A DNA stretch of 9,676 bases from the NCBI GenBank assembly GCA_002385755.1, contig DGED01000065.1:16733-26408 (forward strand), given 5' to 3'. The notes under the pieces are model-generated. The model had not been told where the DNA came from. It saw only the letters and a program-made list of their open reading frames with translations, and did not search any database. Position 1 is the stretch's first letter; the number at the start of each line of letters is the position of its first letter. Below, piece after piece: positions 1-8,845 of this stretch. The DNA comes from Caryophanales bacterium UBA3935 (lineage in GTDB: Bacteria; Bacillota_I; Bacilli_A; ML615J-28; CAG-698). The position numbers were made by a program, and so were the translations under genes.

Positions 1-516
1 CGCCAGGTTCCGCATCTCGCCCAATCCTTTATACACTTCCTCCAGCCGCTCGCTTACGAGCCGGAAGGATTGGGTGATCCGGTCCTCGAGCGTTTTTTGG
101 AGTTTCTCGTCGACCATATGGCGGATTTCGTCGAGCTTTTTCGCGTTCTCGTTTTGCAGGCGGGCGAGTGATTTCTCGACGGTGTCGCGAATGCCGTTAA
201 GCGACGAGTCGAGGTTTTTGCGGATATTTTCGAGCTTTTGCTCGGTTTCCATCGCAAATTTAGTGTCCCTGTCCGAGCCCTGCTGGAAAAACGAGTTTAT
301 CGACTTCAACAAAAGATCGCTGTTGTCTTTTTGCGTCTGGGATATTACTTTTCCCAAGTTGTCAATCGAGTTGTTGAGCGATTCGTTAATATCAAGGCGC
401 GTCTCTAATAAAAACTCGCGGACATTGGTTTTCGGCCGCCTAATTAACAAAACGACCAATAAAACGAGAACGGCGGCCGCCAGGCCTAAATTAATCCAAA
501 TAATGATCTCGGGCAT
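1..516 (-). CDS. rmuC: RmuC family DNA recombination protein (3' end cut by window)
   Basis: RmuC-family proteins are membrane-anchored coiled-coil proteins with a predicted nuclease-like domain; in E. coli loss of RmuC raises inversion at short inverted repeats. The frame runs open from the ATG at 516 to the window edge, giving 172 residues. A single N-terminal membrane helix (about residues 4-25, rich in Leu/Val/Ile) is followed by a long charged coiled coil and then the family signature: LDEIRHMVDEKLQKTLEDRI, SFRLVSERLEEVYKGLGEM and RNLA at the cut. The catalytic-like domain lies beyond the window. AAGGA (528-524) is seven bases before the ATG, and only four bases separate it from the nfo stop. 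Pairing with nfo suggests a DNA-maintenance role. It could be confused with other coiled-coil membrane proteins, but the IR-x-MVDEKL and GLGEM motifs make RmuC clear. Confidence 0.92.
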   Translation of the reverse strand, partial: MPEIIIWINLGLAAAVLVLLVVLLIRRPKTNVREFLLETRLDINESLNNSIDNLGKVISQTQKDNSDLLLKSINSFFQQGSDRDTKFAMETEQKLENIRKNLDSSLNGIRDTVEKSLARLQNENAKKLDEIRHMVDEKLQKTLEDRITQSFRLVSERLEEVYKGLGEMRNLA

Positions 517-520
517 AACC

Positions 521-1411
521 TCATCCTTTCTTTAATTCCTCGATAAAATCATGAAAGCGACCGCGCCGCAGCATGGCGATCTCTTCCCGATACGGCGGGA
601 CCTCCCGGTTTTCGGTTTTCACGTACGGCGTTTCAAGGATCTTCGGCCGATCGGAAAACCGCGGGTCGGACGCGATCCGATAAAGAGCGTCGAAGCCGAT
701 CTTGCCGTAACCGATGTTCTCATGCCGATCCTTCCGCGCCCCGCGCTCGTTTTTCGAGTCGTTAACGTGAATCACAGCCAGGCGGTCAAGACCGATCTCG
801 CGATCGAAGAGGGCGATCGTTTCCTCATATCCGGAGACGATATCATATCCGGCGTCATGCGCGTGGCAAGTATCAAAACAAATCTTTAGCCGCGGGCTGT
901 CTACGGCTTTGATCAGGAGCGCGAGTTCCTTGAAAGACTTCCCCGCCTCCGTTCCCTTGCCGGACATCGTCTCGACGACGAGATCAACCCCCGACTCCTC
1001 CGTTCGCTCGATAATCTCCCTCAGGGCGCGGGCGATATTATCGATTCCTTCTTCCACCGAAAGTTTTAAGCGATTCCCGGGATGAAAAACATAGTTTTTC
1101 GCGCCGATAATCCCGGCGTCGATTATCTCTGACACCATATAATCAATGGCGAACCGCCGGTGGCTCCCGTCTTCCTGGGCGAGATTAAGAATATAAGGCG
1201 CGTGGATCACCACGTCAGCAAAATCAATATTTCCCTCCGCCGCGAGCCGGCGCGCTTCGTCCGCCCGCAACCGCGAAAGCGGCTTACGGTAAGAGTTTTG
1301 CGGGGGGCCCAAATAAATCATCAGGCAATTCGCTTCATACGACATCGCCTCGCGAACCGCGCCCAGAAGCATTTCGGCGCCTTTATTTGAAACGTGGGAG
1401 CCGATCTTCAT
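521..1411 (-). CDS. nfo: Endonuclease IV (AP endonuclease)
   Basis: Endonuclease IV cleaves the DNA backbone 5' to abasic sites and removes blocked 3' ends during base-excision repair, using three zinc ions in a TIM barrel. The 296-residue protein starts with MKIGSHVS and contains all nine expected metal ligands, matched by motif to the E. coli enzyme: H70 (HAPYILNLA), H110 (FHPGN), E147 (VVETMSGKGTEAG), D180 and H183 (CFDTCHAHDAGYD), H215 (VIHVNDSK), D228 and H230 (DRHENIGYGKIG) and E260 (ILETPY). Length is normal and nothing is missing, so it should be active. The ATG overlaps the cshB stop as ATGA; AAGGG lies ten bases upstream. Its 3' end carries the ribosome-binding site of the following gene. 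Confidence 0.98.
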   Translation of the reverse strand: MKIGSHVSNKGAEMLLGAVREAMSYEANCLMIYLGPPQNSYRKPLSRLRADEARRLAAEGNIDFADVVIHAPYILNLAQEDGSHRRFAIDYMVSEIIDAGIIGAKNYVFHPGNRLKLSVEEGIDNIARALREIIERTEESGVDLVVETMSGKGTEAGKSFKELALLIKAVDSPRLKICFDTCHAHDAGYDIVSGYEETIALFDREIGLDRLAVIHVNDSKNERGARKDRHENIGYGKIGFDALYRIASDPRFSDRPKILETPYVKTENREVPPYREEIAMLRRGRFHDFIEELKKG

Positions 1412-2718
1412 TTTCGCTTCGCCCTTTCCCGGTAAATTGCGTCGATCCTTTGCCGGCGAAGACGGCGGATATGTTTCTCGATTTCCAATTTGCGTTTTTT
1501 CCGGTACCCGGGTTTTACTTTCTTGGGAAGAGGGATTTTCCGATGAAGTTCTTCCCCGGGTTTTGGCCGCGGCCGGAGCGACCGGGAGCTCACCTTTCTT
1601 AGCTCACCGCCTTTAAAATCCATTAACGCGCACTTAAGGCCCTTGGCCCTTAATTTTTGTAAGTAATCGATATCATCGTAATCGTATAAGGAATACGAGA
1701 TCCCGGTAAAACCGGCTCTTCCCGCGCGCCCGACGCGGTGAACGAAATAATCGATCTCCGGCGGAAGCTCGTAATTTATCACGTGGCTCGCGCCGACGAT
1801 ATCGATTCCCCGCGCCGCGAGATCCGTCGCGACGACATACTGGAACTGCCCCGCTTTGATCCGACGCAATATTTGCTTGCGCTCGCGGGAGGTAAGCTCG
1901 CCCGTGAGTTTCCCGACGTTATAACCGGCAGACGCCATCCGCCCCGCGAGTTCGTCGGCCCGGGATTTCGTGTTTACGAATATCAAAGCCAAATAGGGGT
2001 GAAAATTCGCTAAAAGATTGTCAAGCAATTGGTCTTTATCGCGGTTTTTGACCGGAATCAAGACATGCTCGACCGAGCTCGTCGCAAATTCGCGCCCCGA
2101 CAAATCAATCATCGGGATTTTCTCTAGGTATTTGTTTAAAAAGACGCGCAGTTCCTGGTTGACGGTCGCCGAGAACACAAGAATCTGGACTGTCTCGTCA
2201 ACGCGGGAAAGAATCCCGTCGACGTCCGCGAGCCTGTCGGACTCGAAAATCATGTCGGCCTCGTCAAATACGACCGACTTTATCGTGTGAATTTTTAAGA
2301 CATTCTCCGTGACGGCGAGATCATTGATTTTGCCGATCGTGCCGATGACGATTTTCGGCTGCGACTTTTCCAATCTCTCGATTTCGCGCTCCCGGTCGGC
2401 GCCGCCGACATAAAGCCTGACGTCGATCGGCTCCGGGGCGCGGCTCGTTATCTTTACCGTCTCCTCGTATAACTGAAACCCGAGTTCGCGGGTCGGCGTG
2501 AGTATCAGGACATCCGTTTCCGGGCCGGGTCCAAGACCATTTATCAGGGGAAAAAGGAAGGCGTGGGTTTTCCCCGTTCCGGTCTGGCTTTTGCCGATAA
2601 CGGACTCGCCGGCGAGAACCTTCGGAATAATTTTCTCTTGGATCTCCGTCGGCTTTTCAAAGCCGAGTTCCCGAATCGCCTCGTTAATGAAATTTTTAAA
2701 GTTGTATTTTCTAAACAA
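1408..2718 (-). CDS. cshB: DEAD-box ATP-dependent RNA helicase, CshB-like
   Basis: This is a superfamily 2 RNA helicase; CshB-type enzymes act on structured RNA, for example in cold adaptation and ribosome assembly. The 436-residue protein has the Q motif (GFEKPTEIQ, 19-27), Walker A SQTGTGKT (44-51), PTRELGFQL (75-83), DEAD (152-155), SAT (183-185), LIFVNTK (245-251), ATDLAARGID (297-306) and HRVGRAGR (327-334), then a strongly basic tail (about 379-436) that probably binds RNA. Motif Ib reads TIGK (127-130) where most DEAD-box proteins have TPGR. The start is TTG, with GAGGTG six bases upstream. It overlaps mtaB by 8 nt and nfo by 4 nt. The assignment to CshB instead of another Csh helicase rests on length (close to 438 residues in B. 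subtilis) and on the cshB-nfo pairing known in Bacillus. Confidence 0.9.
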   Translation of the reverse strand: MFRKYNFKNFINEAIRELGFEKPTEIQEKIIPKVLAGESVIGKSQTGTGKTHAFLFPLINGLGPGPETDVLILTPTRELGFQLYEETVKITSRAPEPIDVRLYVGGADREREIERLEKSQPKIVIGTIGKINDLAVTENVLKIHTIKSVVFDEADMIFESDRLADVDGILSRVDETVQILVFSATVNQELRVFLNKYLEKIPMIDLSGREFATSSVEHVLIPVKNRDKDQLLDNLLANFHPYLALIFVNTKSRADELAGRMASAGYNVGKLTGELTSRERKQILRRIKAGQFQYVVATDLAARGIDIVGASHVINYELPPEIDYFVHRVGRAGRAGFTGISYSLYDYDDIDYLQKLRAKGLKCALMDFKGGELRKVSSRSLRPRPKPGEELHRKIPLPKKVKPGYRKKRKLEIEKHIRRLRRQRIDAIYRERAKRK

Positions 2719-4009
2719 TTACTTCACCTCGCGATAGGGGATAGGCCGCGCTGACGATGCGAACGGGATAGATCGCGTTTATTTCGGCGCCAGAAAGCGA
2801 AAACGCGATTTCCAGGTAATTATCGGAATGACCGCGCGCCAAGCCGTTCTCGATCTTCTCGACGATTACGGGGAGAACGCGGCCTTCAAACCGCTTTCGG
2901 TACCGCATAGCCATTTCGCGGTTTAGTTCAAGCAGGGAATTAACCCGTTCTTTTTTCACGGACTGAGGAACTTGCGGGGAAAAAGCGGCCGCTTTCGTCC
3001 CCGGGCGCGGCGAATAAGGGAAGACATGCATCTCGCCAAAACGCATTTGTTCGATAAAAGAGCGCGCGGCGCGAAAATCGTCATCCGTCTCGCCGGGAAA
3101 ACCGACCATGACGTCGGTCGTGATATTAATATCGGGAAAGAGATCCCGGATTTTATCGATTTTTGCCATATAATCGGCGGTCGCGTATTTGCGGTTCATC
3201 TTTTCCAAAATCTTATCGGTCCCGCCCTGCAAGGGGATATGAAGATGCCGGCAAAAACGGTCGCGATGCCGGGCGATGACCGAGAGATAATCGTCCGTTA
3301 TCTCCGTGATCTCGATCGATGATATCCGCAGCCGGCGCAAGTCCGCGATCCCGCTAAAAATATCCTCAAGCAAATTAGCGAAACCGTATCCCTTAAGGTC
3401 GGCTCCGTAAGCCGCGGTGTTGATCCCCGTTAGGACAACTTCCTTAATTCCCGTCGCGACCAATTTTTTGATCTCCGCGATAATGTCTCCGGCCGCGCGG
3501 CTGCGGACGCGCCCGCGGGCGAAAGGAATCGCGCAATAACTGCAAAAATTATCGCACCCGTCCTGGATTTTTACAAAACCCCGGACGCGGCTTACGTAAC
3601 TTCCGATCTTAAGTTCCTCGTAGGCGCGGAGATTATTGACGGGCCCGACCCCGCAATAAGCCTCTTTCTCACGTAAAAATTTTTCGACTAATTCGAACAA
3701 TAAATGGCGTTCGCCGGTGCCAATAACGATATCAACGCCGGGTATCTTCGCGACCTCGCCGGGGTTGAGTTGAGAAAAACAACCCATAACGGCGATAACG
3801 GCGTCGGGATTGCGCCTGATCGCCTGGCGGATAACTTTCCGGCTTTTGGCGTCGGAGTTGGCCGTGACCGTGCAGGTATTGATGATGCATACGTCGCTTT
3901 CGTCGCGAAAATCAACGAGTTTGTAGCCGCGCTCGAGAAACCGGTTGACGACGGCGGTCGCCTCGTATTCGTTCACCTTGCATCCCAAGGCGTAATAACT
4001 TACCCGCAT
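2711..4009 (-). CDS. mtaB: tRNA (N6-L-threonylcarbamoyladenosine37-C2)-methylthiotransferase MtaB
   Basis: MtaB is a radical-SAM enzyme with two 4Fe-4S clusters that converts t6A37 to ms2t6A37 in ANN-decoding tRNAs, stabilising codon-anticodon pairing. With the start chosen here it has 432 residues. The N-terminal methylthiotransferase domain opens with YALGCKVNEYEA, where GCKVN favours MtaB over MiaB or RimO; cluster cysteines are C10, C46 and C77. The radical-SAM motif DGCDNFCSYCAIP carries C152, C156 and C159. VVLTGINTAAYG, HLHIPLQGGTDKILEKMNR, DVMVGFPGE and FPYSPRPGTKA follow, and a TRAM domain closes the protein (about 374-432). An ATG at 4027 is in frame, but I prefer 4009: GGAG lies seven bases upstream (4020-4017), the rsmE stop is one base away, and 4027 has no ribosome-binding site. 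The stop overlaps cshB by 8 nt. Confidence 0.96.
   Translation of the reverse strand: MRVSYYALGCKVNEYEATAVVNRFLERGYKLVDFRDESDVCIINTCTVTANSDAKSRKVIRQAIRRNPDAVIAVMGCFSQLNPGEVAKIPGVDIVIGTGERHLLFELVEKFLREKEAYCGVGPVNNLRAYEELKIGSYVSRVRGFVKIQDGCDNFCSYCAIPFARGRVRSRAAGDIIAEIKKLVATGIKEVVLTGINTAAYGADLKGYGFANLLEDIFSGIADLRRLRISSIEITEITDDYLSVIARHRDRFCRHLHIPLQGGTDKILEKMNRKYATADYMAKIDKIRDLFPDINITTDVMVGFPGETDDDFRAARSFIEQMRFGEMHVFPYSPRPGTKAAAFSPQVPQSVKKERVNSLLELNREMAMRYRKRFEGRVLPVIVEKIENGLARGHSDNYLEIAFSLSGAEINAIYPVRIVSAAYPLSRGEVIV
2725..2730 (-). promoter_or_regulatory. Ribosome-binding site that fixes the cshB TTG start
   Basis: GAGGTG on the minus strand lies six bases before the TTG at 2718-2716. An in-frame TAA sits directly upstream of that TTG, so no earlier start is possible, and no ATG lies nearby downstream in the frame. 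The site is embedded in the last codons of mtaB. Confidence 0.8.
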
Positions 4010-4010
4010 C

Positions 4011-4736
4011 TTAAAGCTCCGTTTCATACGCTAAAACGCTCATGACATAAAGCGGCGCCGTTTCCGTTCTTAATATCCGCGGGCCGAGACCGACGGCGGT
4101 AAAACCGGCCTCGTCCAAAAGCCGCGCCTCGTTGGGGGCGATGCCGCCCTCGGGGCCGATCAAAACGAGAACGGGGGAATCCTTAAGACCGGAGGCGATT
4201 TTTCTTAAGCCGCCGGCGGCGCCGACTTCCTCGTAGGCGTATATTTTTACCGGGAAATCGCGGGAGAAATCGAGAAAATCAACGAAACTAAGCGGCGGGA
4301 GAATGTTTAGGAGACGGTTTCGGCCGGACTGCTCGCAGGCTTCTTTCGCAATCGCCTCAAGCCGCGCCCGTTTCGCGGCGCTCTCGCCTTTAGCGACGCT
4401 TCTTTCCATGCGCACGGGAAGATAGGCGGCGGCGCCAAGCTCGGCGAGGCGACGCGCCGCTTCTTCATGTTTCCGGGATCGCGTAAAGCCGTGGGCGACG
4501 GTCACCTTAACCCGCATTTCCGGGTCGCCGGGAATTTCTTCGATTATCCGCGCCGCGACCGTCTTCTCCCCGAAGCCCGAGATTTCCGCAAAATACGCCT
4601 TCCCGTCGCCGGGGCAGACGATAATCCGGTCTTTAACCCTCATCCGCATCACGTTTTTTATATGATGATAATCGCCGCCGGTAATCTCAATTTCCGCGCC
4701 CGCGCGCGACGCGGTGGCGATAAAATATCTTTGCAT
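4011..4736 (-). CDS. rsmE: 16S rRNA (uracil1498-N3)-methyltransferase RsmE
   Basis: RsmE is a SPOUT-class enzyme that uses S-adenosylmethionine to methylate N3 of U1498 in helix 44 of 16S rRNA. The 241-residue protein has the N-terminal PUA-like RNA-binding region with GGDYHHIKNVMRMRVKDRI (about 20-38), the middle signature ACEQSGRNRLLNI (133-145), and the C-terminal trefoil knot that binds the cofactor: VLVLIGPEGGIAPNEA (189-204) and LGPRILRTETAPLYVMSVL (217-235). Length is normal. The segment usually reading like PKGDKMD before the LAELG helix is diverged here (FTRSRKHEEAARRLAELG, 84-101). The ATG has AAGGTG five bases upstream (4747-4742). It is the first gene after a likely promoter, and its stop lies one base before the preferred mtaB start. 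Confidence 0.95.
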   Translation of the reverse strand: MQRYFIATASRAGAEIEITGGDYHHIKNVMRMRVKDRIIVCPGDGKAYFAEISGFGEKTVAARIIEEIPGDPEMRVKVTVAHGFTRSRKHEEAARRLAELGAAAYLPVRMERSVAKGESAAKRARLEAIAKEACEQSGRNRLLNILPPLSFVDFLDFSRDFPVKIYAYEEVGAAGGLRKIASGLKDSPVLVLIGPEGGIAPNEARLLDEAGFTAVGLGPRILRTETAPLYVMSVLAYETEL

Positions 4737-4757
4737 AAAAACACCTTCTTATCTTAT

Positions 4758-4786
4758 ATTATACACCAATAGCTCCCAAATTAAAA
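4758..4786 (-). promoter_or_regulatory. Likely promoter of the rsmE-mtaB-cshB-nfo-rmuC unit
   Basis: The minus strand shows a perfect TATAAT (4763-4758). With a 17-base spacer the -35 hexamer would be TTTTAA (4786-4781), only a partial match to TTGACA. It is not an extended -10 (the preceding bases are GTG). Transcription should begin near 4751, about 15 bases before the rsmE ATG. The weak -35 overlaps the T-tract of the terminator just upstream. Confidence 0.65.
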
Positions 4787-4808
4787 GAAAATTGCGTCCG
4801 ACGGACGC
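4783..4808 (-). terminator. Probable Rho-independent terminator after the small membrane protein gene
   Basis: On the minus strand GCGTCC and GGACGC pair around a GTC loop (4808-4794), followed by AATTTTCTTTT. Flanking A-rich bases upstream could extend the pairing to the T-rich side with a small bulge. It lies about 36 bases after the stop of the 105-residue gene. The stem is short (6 bp, or 7 bp with a one-base loop) and the T-run is interrupted, so termination may be partial. The hairpin also has a GTTTT run on the plus side, but no plus-strand gene approaches it. Confidence 0.68.
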
Positions 4809-4844
4809 GTTTTAAAAAAAGGTATCGCCAAGACGACGCCTTTG

Positions 4845-5162
4845 TTAGTTTGCGCTTTTCGTTTCCCGGCGAAAGATAACCGTGGAGACGATGAGGATCA
4901 TAATCGCCCAGAAGATGACCGCGACAAGCGCGAGCCAAGCCTTGATTTCCTGATTCTTAACGAAAATCAAAACGGCGAGCACGGCGATATCGAAGGGAAA
5001 GGTTGCGGCGGAGGTTGCCGCGTGAATTTTTCGCCAAATTCGTCGCGAGGCGACCGTCTGCGTCCAGATGCCGTAATGCCGCTTTCTTTTTATGAAAAAA
5101 ACCGATAGCGAGTATTGAAGAAACAAGGCGAGGACGAATCCGCATACATATGTTCCAAACAT
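4845..5162 (-). CDS. Small predicted membrane protein of unknown function (about three membrane segments)
   Basis: I do not recognise this 105-residue protein. It starts with a hydrophobic segment (about residues 3-23, FGTYVCGFVLALFLQYSLSV), followed by a strongly basic stretch (about 25-45, with KRKRHYGIW and RRIWRK) that should face the cytoplasm. Two more hydrophobic segments follow at about 51-68 and 75-97, then a short polar tail. There are no catalytic motifs, no lipobox and no obvious signal-peptidase site. I chose the ATG at 5162 because AGAGG lies seven bases upstream (5174-5170) and a very good promoter lies just before it; the frame is open back to 5240, but that extension would run through the promoter. 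The gene is a self-contained unit with its own promoter and terminator, sitting where prmA is often found in Bacilli. An integral membrane protein is well supported; function is not. Confidence 0.8.
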   Translation of the reverse strand: MFGTYVCGFVLALFLQYSLSVFFIKRKRHYGIWTQTVASRRIWRKIHAATSAATFPFDIAVLAVLIFVKNQEIKAWLALVAVIFWAIMILIVSTVIFRRETKSAN

Positions 5163-5196
5163 AACAGGACCTCTTTTCCCCGAATAATCTATCGAT

Positions 5197-5225
5197 ATTA
5201 TACCATTGTCGCGCGGGAAATACAA
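5197..5225 (-). promoter_or_regulatory. Sigma-A-type extended -10 promoter for the small membrane protein gene
   Basis: On the minus strand there is TTGTAT (5225-5220), a 17-base spacer, then a perfect TATAAT (5202-5197) preceded by TGG, which gives the extended -10 TGnTATAAT. Transcription should begin near 5190, giving a leader of about 28 bases before the ATG at 5162. It starts six bases after the dnaJ terminator, so the downstream gene is uncoupled from the heat-shock operon. I see no operator-like repeat around it. Confidence 0.85.
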
Positions 5226-5230
5226 TAACG

Positions 5231-5256
5231 AAAAAAACACCGGCGAGGCCGGTGTT
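5231..5256 (-). terminator. Rho-independent terminator of the hrcA-grpE-dnaK-dnaJ operon
   Basis: Read on the minus strand this is a perfect 9-bp stem, AACACCGGC and GCCGGTGTT, around a 3-base CTC loop, followed directly by T residues (seven consecutive T counting the two at the end of the stem). It lies about 12 bases after the dnaJ stop. The opposite strand has no T-run after the hairpin, so it works in one direction only. It separates the heat-shock operon from the promoter immediately downstream. Confidence 0.93.
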
Positions 5257-5267
5257 ATTCGCGCCGA

Positions 5268-6389
5268 TTACGAAAAGAATTTTTTGATTTTCTCGAAAAA
5301 CGACGCGGGTTTTTCGTTTGTTTTACTCAAGCGGTTAAAGAGTTCCTTCTGCTCGGCCGAAAGGTGCGTCGGCGTCACAACTTTTACAAGCACGTATTGA
5401 TTCCCCGTCGTCCCCGCGCGGGAACTCGCGATCCCCTTGCGGCTCAATTTGAATTTTGTCCCCGTTTGCGTTCCCGCGGGAATCTTAAGTTTAACGGGAC
5501 CGGTCAGGGTCGGGACGGATACCGTGGCGCCGAGGGCGGCCTGACTAAAGGTGATTGGCATTTCCATATAAATATCAAGCCCGTCGCGCTCGAATATCTC
5601 GTGCGGCTGAACGGAAATATTGATATACAAGTCGCCGGGAGTTCCGCCTTTCGCGCCCGCCTCTCCGTAACCGGAAAGTTTAAGACCCTGGCCGTCGTCA
5701 ATGCCGGCCGGGATCTTAACCTTGACCCGCGCCGTTTTCCGGACGCGGCCCTCGCCGCCGCAGGTCTTGCATTTGTTTTTGATTATCTCGCCGCTTCCCC
5801 GGCAATTCGAGCAAGCGGTTTCCGTCTGTATTCGGCCGAAAAGAGAGTTTTGTTCGTGAATTACGCGGCCGCGGCCGTGACATTTCGGGCAGATTTCGAT
5901 GTCGGAACGCGATTCCGCGCCCAAGCCGCTGCATTCGGTGCATGTCTCGTATTTATTGATTGCCAATTCTTTTTCCACCCCGAAAGCCGCTTCCTCGAGA
6001 CTAATCGTAATCGAGGTGCGCAAATCGGCGCCCCTGGTTTTTCCCGAGGGCCGGGAACCGCGGCGCGAGCCGCCGAAAATCGACGATAAAATATCATCGA
6101 AACCCCCGAAACCGCCGAAGCCGCCGAAATTAAAGCCCTCGAAACCGCTCCCGAAGCCGGAACCGAACCCGGGACCCTCATGACCGAAGCGGTCGTATTG
6201 GTCGCGTTTTGCCGGATCGCTTAGGACTTCGTACGCTTCCTGGATTTCTTTAAATTTCGTCTCGGCGTCGGGTTCTTTACTGACGTCGGGATGATATTTT
6301 TTCGCAAGCGTCCGGTAGGCTTTCTTGATGTCGTCTTCCGACGCGTCGCGCGTTACCCCTAATACTTCATAATAATCTCTTTTGGCCAT
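5268..6389 (-). CDS. dnaJ: Chaperone protein DnaJ (Hsp40, type I)
   Basis: DnaJ stimulates DnaK ATPase activity and delivers unfolded substrates to it. The 373-residue protein has every type I domain in order. The J domain (about 4-69) has its HPD triad at 33-35. A short Gly/Phe-rich linker (about 72-108) carries [14 protein letters not shown] repeats. The zinc-binding region has four intact CxxCxGxG repeats starting at C150, C167, C193 and C207. The two beta-barrel substrate-binding domains follow, and the protein ends in a basic, aromatic tail ([10 protein letters not shown]). Nothing is truncated. The start follows dnaK by 27 bases and has only a weak purine-rich ribosome-binding site (AAAGAG), so reinitiation from dnaK may contribute to expression. 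A strong hairpin terminator begins about 12 bases after the TAA, making dnaJ the last gene of the heat-shock operon. Confidence 0.98.
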   Translation of the reverse strand: MAKRDYYEVLGVTRDASEDDIKKAYRTLAKKYHPDVSKEPDAETKFKEIQEAYEVLSDPAKRDQYDRFGHEGPGFGSGFGSGFEGFNFGGFGGFGGFDDILSSIFGGSRRGSRPSGKTRGADLRTSITISLEEAAFGVEKELAINKYETCTECSGLGAESRSDIEICPKCHGRGRVIHEQNSLFGRIQTETACSNCRGSGEIIKNKCKTCGGEGRVRKTARVKVKIPAGIDDGQGLKLSGYGEAGAKGGTPGDLYINISVQPHEIFERDGLDIYMEMPITFSQAALGATVSVPTLTGPVKLKIPAGTQTGTKFKLSRKGIASSRAGTTGNQYVLVKVVTPTHLSAEQKELFNRLSKTNEKPASFFEKIKKFFS

Positions 6390-6416
6390 ATTTCACTCTT
6401 TCTCAGGAAGCGAGTA

Positions 6417-8844
<2,428 letters not shown>

Positions 8845-8845
8845 C

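Noticed and set aside
74..535. A 153-residue plus-strand open frame near the window start.
   Set aside because: It lies opposite rmuC, whose minus-strand reading gives a membrane anchor, coiled coil and the RmuC signature; the plus frame is Ser/Arg-rich with no motifs.
4740..4775. A possible plus-strand promoter (TATATTATA) in the intergenic region before rsmE.
   Set aside because: No plausible plus-strand gene follows it, and the AT-rich stretch is better explained by the minus-strand TATAAT ahead of rsmE.
5163..5240. N-terminal extension of the small membrane protein (upstream ATG at 5240).
   Set aside because: The extension would be encoded through the TTGTAT/TATAAT promoter and the end of the dnaJ terminator T-run. 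The ATG at 5162 has a good ribosome-binding site and gives a natural membrane-helix N-terminus.
5364..6089. A 241-residue open frame on the plus strand opposite dnaJ.
   Set aside because: It mirrors the dnaJ coding sequence, is Ala/Arg-rich without family motifs, and lacks initiation signals.
6070..6180. Repetitive GCCGCCGAA/GCCCTCGAA-like tract.
   Set aside because: It encodes the Gly/Phe-rich linker of DnaJ and is explained by the protein repeat, not by a DNA repeat element.
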